A stretch of 64,000 nt of DNA from Acinetobacter puyangensis (lineage in GTDB: Bacteria > Pseudomonadota > Gammaproteobacteria > Pseudomonadales > Moraxellaceae): positions 248,001 to 312,000 of the forward strand of contig NZ_OANT01000001.1 in the NCBI RefSeq assembly GCF_900096995.1. Reading direction: 5' to 3'. Numbering within the stretch: position 1 is the stretch's first letter; every line of letters starts with the position of its first letter. The translations under genes and the position numbers were made by a program. Below the pieces are notes generated by a model. That model did no database searches. It saw only the letters and a program-made list of their open reading frames with translations, and was not told the origin of the DNA. Positions 1-7,275 of the stretch are shown piece by piece.

Positions 1-1185
1 TTTAGATTTTTCAGGGTGTTTCTTGGTTTGTACTGTCGTGACCGGATAATTCCCTGGAAGATTGAGTACCACGCCTTGTCTTAAGCGATTGGCATTACCA
101 TTAATAAAAGCATGCTGATTTTGTGCCTGAATTTGTTGCATCACCTGTTGTACAGGTACATTTTGTTGTTGTGCAATATTGATTGCAATACCCCACAAGG
201 ATTCATTGGCTTTGACCAAATGACCGGATTGATCACGATGTTTTGATGTGGTGTGATTGGGATTTGAACGTGCCTGATTGTTTTTAACAGGCGTAGCTGT
301 GTTTTTCTGTTTTGCCAGCATCGTTTTAGAAGACGGTGTTGCTGTGCTTTGGGCCGTTTTATTTTTGTCATGAGCAGCATGACCTGTCACATCAATGCTC
401 AAGTTTGATGAATTTGATAGATCGGTTCGCGTTTTTTGCGGTGTCATCTTCTGAGTTGCCGTTGGGGAAGACGCAGTTTGAACATCTCTATCGCTTACAG
501 GTTGTTGTACAGCCTGTGATGTCGCCGAAATTTCTTTTTTATTGGTAGGTACAGCGTATGTTGAGGGTGCAGTGATAACCATCGCTGAAGTAGGTGCAGT
601 ATTGCTGCCACTATTATTTTTTAATGGGGGTGGTGCTGCACGCTGGACCACTAATGCCTGATCTGTATTATGTTGACTGGCAGGAATACTTGATACTGTA
701 CCTGCCGTTGGTAGATTTAACGCAATGGCCTTTTCATCGTGAATGATTTGAGGCTGAAGTGACGTTGCATTTAATGTGGTCTGTAGTCGGTCAATGCGGC
801 TGGGTAACTTTGCACGAATTTGTTGAAATCGAGTTTGACCACCATCAGTAATTTTGAGCGCAAAATCAATATTATTTTCTTTTATCGGGCGGGAGGAGGT
901 AATGACAATCACGCCATCGCCTTTTGAGTTTTGGCGGATATAAAAATTTAGATGAGAGAATTGATTCTGGTCCATCACTTCGGGATGACCCAATTCAAAA
1001 GGTTGTGCAATAGCAACTTTTATAGGTGTATTACTTTCAGCATTATAAAATGGTATCTCGGCGTACAGTGGTTCGCCTCGTGATGAATCAATCGTAACTG
1101 GTTTGATGGTCAATGCGTGGGCAAAAAATGGGATGAGCAGATTTACACCAATCAAAAATACCCCGAATTTAAAATGTGATCCCAT
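1..1185 (-). CDS. fimV: FimV-like LysM-containing protein, N-terminal part (cut by window edge)
   Basis: The frame is open from an ATG at 1185 to the left edge, giving 395 codons, so the C-terminal part lies outside the window. A hydrophobic signal-like segment (residues about 5-24) precedes a FimV N-terminal region with the pattern SRGEPLYAEIPFYNAES. A low-complexity Thr/Ser/Gln-rich stretch follows, and then a LysM-type region near residues 330-380 containing SLWGIAINIA and LRQGVVLNLPG. FimV is an inner-membrane peptidoglycan-binding protein needed for type IV pilus secretin assembly and twitching motility. It lies directly downstream of asd on the same strand, as in Pseudomonas. The assignment is firm for the N-terminus; the TPR-like cytoplasmic end is not visible here. 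Confidence 0.85.
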   Translation of the reverse strand, partial: MGSHFKFGVFLIGVNLLIPFFAHALTIKPVTIDSSRGEPLYAEIPFYNAESNTPIKVAIAQPFELGHPEVMDQNQFSHLNFYIRQNSKGDGVIVITSSRPIKENNIDFALKITDGGQTRFQQIRAKLPSRIDRLQTTLNATSLQPQIIHDEKAIALNLPTAGTVSSIPASQHNTDQALVVQRAAPPPLKNNSGSNTAPTSAMVITAPSTYAVPTNKKEISATSQAVQQPVSDRDVQTASSPTATQKMTPQKTRTDLSNSSNLSIDVTGHAAHDKNKTAQSTATPSSKTMLAKQKNTATPVKNNQARSNPNHTTSKHRDQSGHLVKANESLWGIAINIAQQQNVPVQQVMQQIQAQNQHAFINGNANRLRQGVVLNLPGNYPVTTVQTKKHPEKSK

Positions 1186-1234
1186 AATACATCCGTTTAT
1201 AAATTTTATATTGTTGCAATGGATAAGTTATAGA

Positions 1235-1262
1235 GGGTTACTCGCCCGAGGGCAAGTAACCC
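1235..1262. terminator. Hairpin between asd and fimV, possible weak terminator
   Basis: GGGTTACT (1235-1242) pairs with AGTAACCC (1255-1262), with further GCCC/GGGC pairing in the loop. There is no good T-run on either side, so it may be an attenuator or processing site rather than a full terminator. Confidence 0.4.
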
Positions 1263-1270
1263 GAATAAAA

Positions 1271-2389
1271 TTAATTTTGTTTGTATTCGATCAGGATACG
1301 TAACATACGGCGTAATGGTTCGGCAGCACCCCAGAGCAATTGGTCACCAACGGTAAATGCACCAAGATATTCTTTACCCATATTCAACTTACGCAAACGA
1401 CCAACTGGCACAGATAAAGTTCCTGTCACGGCAACAGGAGTTAAATCGGTCATTGATGCTTCACGTGTATTTGGAATCACTTTGGCCCATGGGTTGGACT
1501 GTGCGATCATATCTTCGATTTCATCAAGTGGCACATCATGGCGTAGTTTGATGGTTAATGCCTGAGAGTGGCAACGCATAGCACCAATACGGACACAATG
1601 ACCATCAATCGGTACAATTTGTGTATTACCCAGAATTTTGTTGGTTTCTGCCTGTGCTTTCCACTCTTCTTTAGACTGACCGCTTTCCAGCTGTTTATCA
1701 ATATAAGGAATTAATGAGCCTGCCAGAGGCACACCAAAGTTTGCTTTTGGGAAACCTTCGCCACGTTGTAAGTCTGCAATTTGGCGGTCAATGTCCAGAA
1801 TTGCAGATTTTGGATCATCCAGTAAAGTTTTGCTATTGTTATATAAATAGCCCATACCAGTAATCAATTCACGCATATTCTGTGCGCCTGCACCCGATGC
1901 CGCCTGATAAGTCATTGCGGTCATCCATTCCACCAGATTTTGCTGGAATAGTGAACCTAGGCCCATCAACATCAGCGATACAGTGCAGTTACCACCAATA
2001 AAGTTTTTAACGCCATTGCTTAAGCCATCTTTAATGACATGTTGGTTCACAGGATCAAGTACGATAATGGCATCGTCTGTCATACGCAGGGTACTTGCTG
2101 CATCAATCCAGTAACCATTCCAGCCCTCATTACGCAATTTTGGAAAAATATCGGAAGTATAATCCCCACCTTGGCAGGTGATAATTACATCCATATTTTT
2201 CAGGCTGTTAATATCTGTAGCATCCATCAAAGCAGGCGCTGTCTTGCCACCGAATGTAGGTGCATCACCACCTGCATTACTGGTCGAAAAATAAAATGGT
2301 TCGAAATGTTCGAAATCATTTTCTTCAACCATACGTTGCATCAGGACAGAGCCTACCATCCCACGCCAGCCAACCAGACCTACTTTCAT
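1271..2389 (-). CDS. asd: Aspartate-semialdehyde dehydrogenase
   Basis: This 372-residue protein has the family's usual length. It reduces aspartyl-4-phosphate to aspartate semialdehyde with NADPH, a step in the synthesis of lysine, threonine, methionine and diaminopimelate. The N-terminal Rossmann nucleotide-binding motif reads [13 protein letters not shown], and the active-site cysteine lies in GGNCTVSL (about residue 136). The ATG at 2389 gives the canonical [10 protein letters not shown] start. fimV follows on the same strand. Assignment is certain. Confidence 0.97.
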   Translation of the reverse strand: MKVGLVGWRGMVGSVLMQRMVEENDFEHFEPFYFSTSNAGGDAPTFGGKTAPALMDATDINSLKNMDVIITCQGGDYTSDIFPKLRNEGWNGYWIDAASTLRMTDDAIIVLDPVNQHVIKDGLSNGVKNFIGGNCTVSLMLMGLGSLFQQNLVEWMTAMTYQAASGAGAQNMRELITGMGYLYNNSKTLLDDPKSAILDIDRQIADLQRGEGFPKANFGVPLAGSLIPYIDKQLESGQSKEEWKAQAETNKILGNTQIVPIDGHCVRIGAMRCHSQALTIKLRHDVPLDEIEDMIAQSNPWAKVIPNTREASMTDLTPVAVTGTLSVPVGRLRKLNMGKEYLGAFTVGDQLLWGAAEPLRRMLRILIEYKQN

Positions 2390-2610
2390 GTCATCTTGCC
2401 TCAGGTTATAAAATACTTTTTTAAAAGGGCTTTAAGTGTAGCAAAAGCAACAGCATCTGCACAGCATATACAGAATCAAAACAGCAATATTGTTGCGATA
2501 CAATACGGCTTTGTGCTATTCGATAATAAGGGTTGGCTGCTATTCATCAATGAACGATCAACACGCCCTAAATGCTTTGATAAAAATAATATATTCCTGC
2601 TGGGGGACGA

Positions 2611-3714
2611 ATGCTGATTTTTGAAATTCTGGCCATATTATCCATTTGGCTGACGTTTTGGTCATTGATTCCACGAGATGAATGGTGGTTTAGAGGTGCA
2701 GATTTTCCACGCTTACAAATTTTGGCAGTAGGTGCAATTGCATGTTCGGGTTTACTATTTTTGCCAAGTGAATGGAACATATGGCGTTATGTGATTTTAA
2801 TCCTATTGATGGCAGCCATGGCCTATCAACTTAAAATGGTCTTGCCCTATACCTTCATCTGGAAAAAACAGGTGCAATCGGTCAAACAAAGGGAATCAAA
2901 TCCAGATCAGCAAATCTCACTTTTAGTATCCAATGTTTTAACCCCCAATACCCAATATCATTTATTGATTGCGCAAATACAGGCTTTGCAACCAGATTTG
3001 GTGTTAACGCTAGAAACCGATAGAGCATGGGAAAAAGCATTGTCTGTATTGGAACAGGATTATCCTTATCGTGTTCCAGTTCCCTTGGATAATTTATATG
3101 GCATGCATTTATATAGTAGACTTAAACTCAAAAATGTTGAAGTGAAATTCCTCCTCAGTAACGAAATTCCTTCTATTCATGCCACGGTGTTTTTGCGCTC
3201 AGGTCAGCCTGTCGATTTATATTGCCTGCATCCGCAACCACCAAGTCCGACAGAAGCGCAAGAATCGACACTTCGTGATGCAGAATTATTGATTGTTGGT
3301 GATGCCATTAAAGATATTGATCAAAGCTGTATTGTGATGGGTGATTTAAATGATGTGGCTTGGTCACGCACAACACGACTGTTTCAGCGTATTAGTGGAT
3401 TGCTTGATCCACGGGTCGGACGAAAATTTATCAACACCTTTCATGCGAATTATCCATTTTTACGCTGGTCATTGGACCATGTATTTCATAGCACGGATTT
3501 TGCGTTGGTGACCATGCAACGCTTACCTCATATGGGATCTGACCATTTTCCTGTGTATACGGTTTTGCAAACAGGGCGAAAATTTGAAGCTTTACAGCAG
3601 GAACTGGAACAAACTGAATCTGATGAACAGGAAGCACAGGATAAAATTAAACAGGGGATTGAAAAATCAGAGAAAAATATATCAGATAAAATAATTGTCG
3701 GACAAGATTCATGA
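2611..3714 (+). CDS. Endonuclease/exonuclease/phosphatase-family membrane protein
   Basis: This 367-residue protein has two or three hydrophobic N-terminal segments (residues about 3-80), then an EEP-fold domain. Family motifs visible are LVSNVLTPN, a catalytic glutamate in LTLETD, GDLNDVAWS, LDHVFHS and the terminal GSDHFPV histidine. The family includes Mg-dependent phosphodiesterases acting on nucleic acids or phospholipids; the membrane-anchored subgroup (YafD-like) has no settled substrate. A purine-rich site (GGGGGACGA) stands just before the ATG. The C-terminal ~45 residues are Glu/Lys/Asp-rich and probably disordered. It is transcribed divergently from asd. Confidence 0.8.
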   Translation: MLIFEILAILSIWLTFWSLIPRDEWWFRGADFPRLQILAVGAIACSGLLFLPSEWNIWRYVILILLMAAMAYQLKMVLPYTFIWKKQVQSVKQRESNPDQQISLLVSNVLTPNTQYHLLIAQIQALQPDLVLTLETDRAWEKALSVLEQDYPYRVPVPLDNLYGMHLYSRLKLKNVEVKFLLSNEIPSIHATVFLRSGQPVDLYCLHPQPPSPTEAQESTLRDAELLIVGDAIKDIDQSCIVMGDLNDVAWSRTTRLFQRISGLLDPRVGRKFINTFHANYPFLRWSLDHVFHSTDFALVTMQRLPHMGSDHFPVYTVLQTGRKFEALQQELEQTESDEQEAQDKIKQGIEKSEKNISDKIIVGQDS

Positions 3715-3742
3715 ATAAAACGCTAAATTTGTACGTTTTGGC

Positions 3743-3760
3743 TTACAGGATCTGCTGTAA
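3743..3760. promoter_or_regulatory. 18-bp inverted repeat upstream of the candidate sRNA
   Basis: TTACAGGATCTGCTGTAA is a perfect 6-bp inverted repeat (TTACAG/CTGTAA) with a 6-bp spacer. It is centred about 50 bp upstream of the predicted sRNA start. The length and geometry match GacA/UvrY sites upstream of rsm/csr RNAs, but the half-sites differ from the gamma-proteobacterial consensus TGTAAG-N6-CTTACA. A weak -10 (TATTCT, 3792-3797) follows with no good -35, as expected for an activator-dependent promoter. Confidence 0.45.
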
Positions 3761-3803
3761 TTTGCGACTTCTTTTAGACCAGATTTTTTCTTATTCTATG
3801 TTT

Positions 3804-3975
3804 ATCAGCACAGGAGACGAGAAACGGAAATTTCTCAACAAGGATCGATAGGAGCTGAATGGAAGATCATCATGGATTTGATGAGGAACGGAAACCAGAG
3901 AAAACAAAAAACGCCAAGCACAACCGCATATTACCCGAGTTTGAACAGGATGTTCAACTCGGGTTATGTGTTTTT
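3804..3975 (+). ncRNA. Candidate RsmZ/CsrB-type regulatory RNA
   Basis: No protein is encoded here. Eight GGA trinucleotides occur between 3813 and 3892, and a ninth sits in the terminator loop (3948-3950). Two of them lie in loops of perfect hairpins: GAGAAA(CGGAAA)TTTCTC at 3819-3836 and TCATCA(TGGATT)TGATGA at 3867-3884. GGA in hairpin loops is the binding signature of CsrA/RsmA. An intrinsic terminator ends the unit at 3933-3975, giving an RNA of about 170 nt. The 5' end is inferred from the weak -10 at 3792-3797. The known role of such RNAs is to sequester CsrA; the assignment here rests on the pattern alone. Confidence 0.6.
3933..3975 (+). terminator. Intrinsic terminator of the candidate sRNA
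   Basis: ACCCGAG (3933-3939) begins a stem that closes with AACTCGGGT (3956-3964). It has an inner GAACA/TGTTC stem and a GGA loop, and is followed by TATGTGTTTTT. Confidence 0.7.
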
Positions 3976-4140
3976 ATATCCTGTAAAATATACAATCCAC
4001 AAAATACCGGACATTAAACAACATAGGCTTAAACCAAGGATGTAAGTATATCTGCAAGGGTGATTAAAGTTTGCATGATGCATTAAAGTGGTTCTTATTA
4101 AAGTCATTAAATTCCTTTAAAATAAAATGAATATTTAAAA

Positions 4141-4157
4141 TGCACAATTGTAGTGCA
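4141..4157. promoter_or_regulatory. NtrC-like activator site
   Basis: TGCACAATTGTAGTGCA is a 17-bp inverted repeat (TGCAC-N7-GTGCA). It matches the enteric NtrC consensus TGCACCAWWWTGGTGCA at about 14 of 17 positions. It is centred about 73 bp upstream of the start predicted from the sigma-54 promoter at 4196-4210. Only one clear copy was found, whereas NtrC often uses two. Confidence 0.55.
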
Positions 4158-4195
4158 ATTCATCTGATGAGTCTTTAGGAAAATAGAAAATAATC

Positions 4196-4210
4196 TGGCA
4201 TGACTATTGC
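4196..4210 (+). promoter_or_regulatory. Sigma-54 (RpoN) promoter of the amidase gene
   Basis: TGGCATGACTATTGC matches the -24/-12 consensus TGGCAYR-N4-TTGCW. The invariant GG (4197-4198) and GC (4209-4210) have the correct spacing. Transcription should start near 4222, 33 bp before the ATG at 4255. Confidence 0.8.
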
Positions 4211-4254
4211 TAAAGCATAGGGCTTTGTTTTATTTACTATATTAAGAGGTCTAT

Positions 4255-5487
4255 ATGTTAAAAAAATCTTTATTGGCAATTGCAGTATGCGGTTCTATGT
4301 TTTTCAACATATCTGTCTATGCCGAAGATTTTAAGGTTTTAAAACAGATTTCGGATAAACCGACTTTATTAAAAACCGGGGACTACAAAGGCAACTATTA
4401 TGTACCTTCAACACTTTCTACAATTACCTGGGGTTATTTGCCAAATAAAGTATCAAAATCAGTTTTAAGTGTACCTTCGGGTAGCACAATTACCTTTGAT
4501 ACTGTTTCGCATGAAGGTTTGTTGGAAGATCAGGGACGTGATGCAGAAAAATATTTTACTTCCAAAGGCGTGAAACCCGAATATATTTTAGATGAAGCAA
4601 AAATAATTACAAAATCAAATATTAAACGTGATTTTTTTAAGGATGGCCCACATGTTGTTACCGGTCCGGTAGAGATTCAGGGGGCAATGCCGGGTGATGT
4701 GCTCAAAGTCGAAGTGATTAAGGTTGAACCTCGCGTGCCTTATGGCGTGATTTCAAACCGTCATGGTAAAGGGGCTTTGCCAGGCGAATACCCAAAAACA
4801 CCAGCCAGTGCCAATCCTGATGTCAATCATCCGGAAAGTTTTGGCAATGTATCTGTATTCACTCCGATTGAGAAAAATGACAAAGGCGAATATGAAGGTG
4901 TCATTAAAACTGAAAATGGCAAATCGATTCGCTTTCCATTATTTCCATTTATGGGGATTATGGGTGTAGCTGCCAACACTGCTGAACCCGTGAATTCAAT
5001 CCCGCCATCATTTTTTGGAGGAAATATTGATATTAATGAGTTAGGTGCTGGTGCAACAGCATATTATCCGGTTCAGGTACCAGGTGCTTTATTTTATACA
5101 GGGGATAGTCATTTTGTGCAGGGCGATGGTGAGGTATCACTGACAGCATTAGAAGGCTCTGCTCGTGCGACTTTAAAAATTACAGTGCTTAAAGCGGGTA
5201 AGGATAAAATTCCTGGTAAGGAAATTAAACAACCGTTAGCTGAAAATGCTGAATTTTGGATTACGCCTGGACTGGATACCGATCTAGATGAAGCGATGAA
5301 AAAATCGACCCGAGAAGCAATTGCATTTTTGAAAAATGAATTTGGTATTGATGAAGCGACAGCTTACGCTTATTTAAGTGCAGCGACAGATTTTCAGGTG
5401 TCTCAAGTGGTTGATCGTACCAAAGGAATTCATGCCATGATTCGTAAAGCAGACTTTAAAGAGTTTGTAGAGGATCAAAAAGATTAA
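4255..5487 (+). CDS. Exported acetamidase/formamidase family protein
   Basis: This 410-residue protein begins with a signal peptide (MLKKSLLAIAVCGSMFF, cleavage near VYA-ED). A full FmdA_AmdA-type beta-rich fold follows, with family-like segments HEGLLEDQGRD, VTGPVEIQGAMPGDVLKVEV, FPLFPFMGIMGVA and GDSHFVQGDGEVSLTALE. Cytoplasmic members hydrolyse formamide or acetamide to ammonia and the acid. The signal peptide predicts a periplasmic enzyme releasing ammonia from short amides outside the cytoplasm. The sigma-54 promoter and NtrC-like site upstream suggest induction by nitrogen limitation. An intrinsic terminator follows at once, so the gene is monocistronic. Exact substrate is unknown. Confidence 0.85.
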   Translation: MLKKSLLAIAVCGSMFFNISVYAEDFKVLKQISDKPTLLKTGDYKGNYYVPSTLSTITWGYLPNKVSKSVLSVPSGSTITFDTVSHEGLLEDQGRDAEKYFTSKGVKPEYILDEAKIITKSNIKRDFFKDGPHVVTGPVEIQGAMPGDVLKVEVIKVEPRVPYGVISNRHGKGALPGEYPKTPASANPDVNHPESFGNVSVFTPIEKNDKGEYEGVIKTENGKSIRFPLFPFMGIMGVAANTAEPVNSIPPSFFGGNIDINELGAGATAYYPVQVPGALFYTGDSHFVQGDGEVSLTALEGSARATLKITVLKAGKDKIPGKEIKQPLAENAEFWITPGLDTDLDEAMKKSTREAIAFLKNEFGIDEATAYAYLSAATDFQVSQVVDRTKGIHAMIRKADFKEFVEDQKD

Positions 5488-5500
5488 TTGATAATATAAA

Positions 5501-5530
5501 TAAACCCTCGATATTGAGGGTTTATTTTTT
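5501..5530 (+). terminator. Intrinsic terminator after the amidase gene
   Basis: TAAACCCTC (5501-5509) pairs with GAGGGTTTA (5516-5524) around a GATATT loop, followed by six T. Confidence 0.85.
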
Positions 5531-5660
5531 CTTATAAACGATGAAAATAAAATTTTTGGGTATTGAATGTGCTTCATCATCAGCGGCAAAGTCTGATATA
5601 GAGTGCTATAACCTGTAGTTGTAGCAAAGTTTAGTTTATTTCCTAAGCCATGACAAAATC

Positions 5661-6599
5661 TTAATAAATCTTCTCATAACCTTCAGGTCGTGTTTTAAAG
5701 CGACGATGAAACCACATCCATTGCGTTGGTGCCCGAAGCAGTTGTTTTTCTAATAACTGATTGACCCGGGTTGCATCAGCCACTTCATCCGCAGTGGGAT
5801 AATTCTCCAGTTCAGGTTCAATGATGATTTGATATTTCGGGTCTTTTTCGCCAATACGATAAAAATGTACGGATAATACTTTGGCTTTACTGACTTTCAC
5901 CAGACGCCGCTGGGCGGTGACTGAGGCGGCAGGTACACCAAAAAAAGGTGCCATCACACCTTGTTTTAAACCAAAATCCTGATCGGGAGAGTACCAGATG
6001 ATATGGCCTTGTCTCAAACGCTTAACCAGAAAACGCAGGTCATCATGGTCAATTTGTTCACCATAGACTGGTTCTCTGGCGGTATAGATTAGCCAGTCAA
6101 GTAGGGGATTGTTTTGTGGACGATACACCACATCGGGGTTGAAATATAAACTACAGATATAACCACCAGCATCTAGCAAAGTGCTGTGCGAACCCAGAAG
6201 AATAATGCCATGCCCATCTTTTTGCGCAGCATGTAATGCGTCAAGTCCTTCAATGGAGACACGATTTTTGTACCAAGATGGTTGATACCAGGCATTGAGT
6301 GTTTCAAATACACCCAGCATCATATCAACAAAAACCTGACAGGCTTGTTGTTGGACTTGTTCGGGGGACCACTCCGGAAAGCAGACTTCCAGATTGCGAA
6401 GGGTAGTTTCTCGACGTGATTTTAGGGTTTTCCATGCAATCGTAGCCAGTGCATGAGCAATTTTCCGCTGTACAAACCATGGCAAAATGGTCAGTAACAT
6501 TAAAAAGGTCAGGCTGATCCAGATGCCCCAATATTGTGGCAAAAGAAATGACCATCGAAAATATGGACGTGCAGAGGTGTGTTGTGTGGAATCACTCAT
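5661..6599 (-). CDS. LpxL/LpxM-type lipid A acyltransferase
   Basis: This is a 312-residue inner-membrane acyltransferase of the HtrB/LpxL superfamily. One membrane segment (about residues 15-40) precedes the catalytic HX4D motif in GSHSTLLDAGG. Later family motifs are YRPQNNPLLD, WYSPDQDFG and FFGVPAAS. Such enzymes transfer acyl chains from acyl-ACP to the Kdo2-lipid A precursor. The ATG at 6599 gives a 4-base overlap with the TGA of the upstream lipoprotein gene and is preferred over a TTG six bases earlier. It is the third gene of the uup operon. Whether it is LpxL or LpxM cannot be decided by eye. Confidence 0.85.
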   Translation of the reverse strand: MSDSTQHTSARPYFRWSFLLPQYWGIWISLTFLMLLTILPWFVQRKIAHALATIAWKTLKSRRETTLRNLEVCFPEWSPEQVQQQACQVFVDMMLGVFETLNAWYQPSWYKNRVSIEGLDALHAAQKDGHGIILLGSHSTLLDAGGYICSLYFNPDVVYRPQNNPLLDWLIYTAREPVYGEQIDHDDLRFLVKRLRQGHIIWYSPDQDFGLKQGVMAPFFGVPAASVTAQRRLVKVSKAKVLSVHFYRIGEKDPKYQIIIEPELENYPTADEVADATRVNQLLEKQLLRAPTQWMWFHRRFKTRPEGYEKIY

Positions 6600-7273
6600 A
6601 AACAATACGTTTTTTGCCAGTTACGGCGAGCATTTGCATCATGATTGCTTAAATCAAAGGCAATCGGTAAGTCACTCGTGCTGCCTGTTGTTTTGCTGCT
6701 GGTGATCTTGCTGCCAGGAATATGAAGTGATTTTAACAAAATTTGTAGCTGTTGTTGTGTATTTTGCCGATCATGTTGTGATAAGGGGCTATTTAGCATG
6801 ATGACGTAAGCATAATCATAAGCCGTCTGTATGGCGATGTCGATGGGTTGTTGTCCGGCTTGCAAGCGTCTTATTACCACTTCATTGTGCGTAGTTTTAT
6901 AATATTGCGGTGTGCCAAGCAGATTGGCCTTGTATTTTTGTTGATAGAGCGGAAGCAATTGTTCGGCAATCTGTTTGAGGCTGCTTGGTGCCGTGAGATT
7001 GAATTGGGGATTGTTGCGTAGATTAAAGGTATCAATCCGAACTTGCTGACTTAACTGATCCCGAATATCCAGACTGGTTCCGATCACATCACAGGATTGC
7101 TTTAATTGCAATTTGCCACGTAAGGCGCTGTTACCGAGGTCAAAATCAAAAATCTGTGCAGGTGCATGATAGATTTTTTGGGTTTGCAACTGCGGTTGAT
7201 TGGGATTGGGAGTAGACTGGCATGCAGCCAGCCCCACCATGCTGATTAAGATTGCCGCATAGACAATTTTCAC
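6596..7273 (-). CDS. Putative lipoprotein of unknown function
   Basis: This 225-residue protein has a signal sequence ending in the lipobox LAAC (cysteine 19), so it is probably a lipid-anchored envelope protein. The rest is Gln-rich with no domain I recognise; it includes LKQIAEQLLPLYQQKYKANLLG and a C-terminal NWQKTYC. Translation starts at GTG 7273 behind a strong ribosome-binding site (AAGGAGAG) that sits in the last codons of uup, two bases away. It overlaps the acyltransferase gene by four bases, so the three are probably co-transcribed. An envelope role is inferred from context only. Confidence 0.75.
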   Translation of the reverse strand: MKIVYAAILISMVGLAACQSTPNPNQPQLQTQKIYHAPAQIFDFDLGNSALRGKLQLKQSCDVIGTSLDIRDQLSQQVRIDTFNLRNNPQFNLTAPSSLKQIAEQLLPLYQQKYKANLLGTPQYYKTTHNEVVIRRLQAGQQPIDIAIQTAYDYAYVIMLNSPLSQHDRQNTQQQLQILLKSLHIPGSKITSSKTTGSTSDLPIAFDLSNHDANARRNWQKTYCL

Positions 7274-7275
7274 GA

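Noticed and set aside
2039..2617. 192-codon plus-strand frame opposite asd
   Set aside because: Antisense shadow of asd with no ribosome-binding site and no recognisable sequence.
4072..4082. TGCATGATGCA as a second NtrC site
   Set aside because: Too short and lacks the GTGCA/TGCAC arms; only the 4141-4157 site is convincing.
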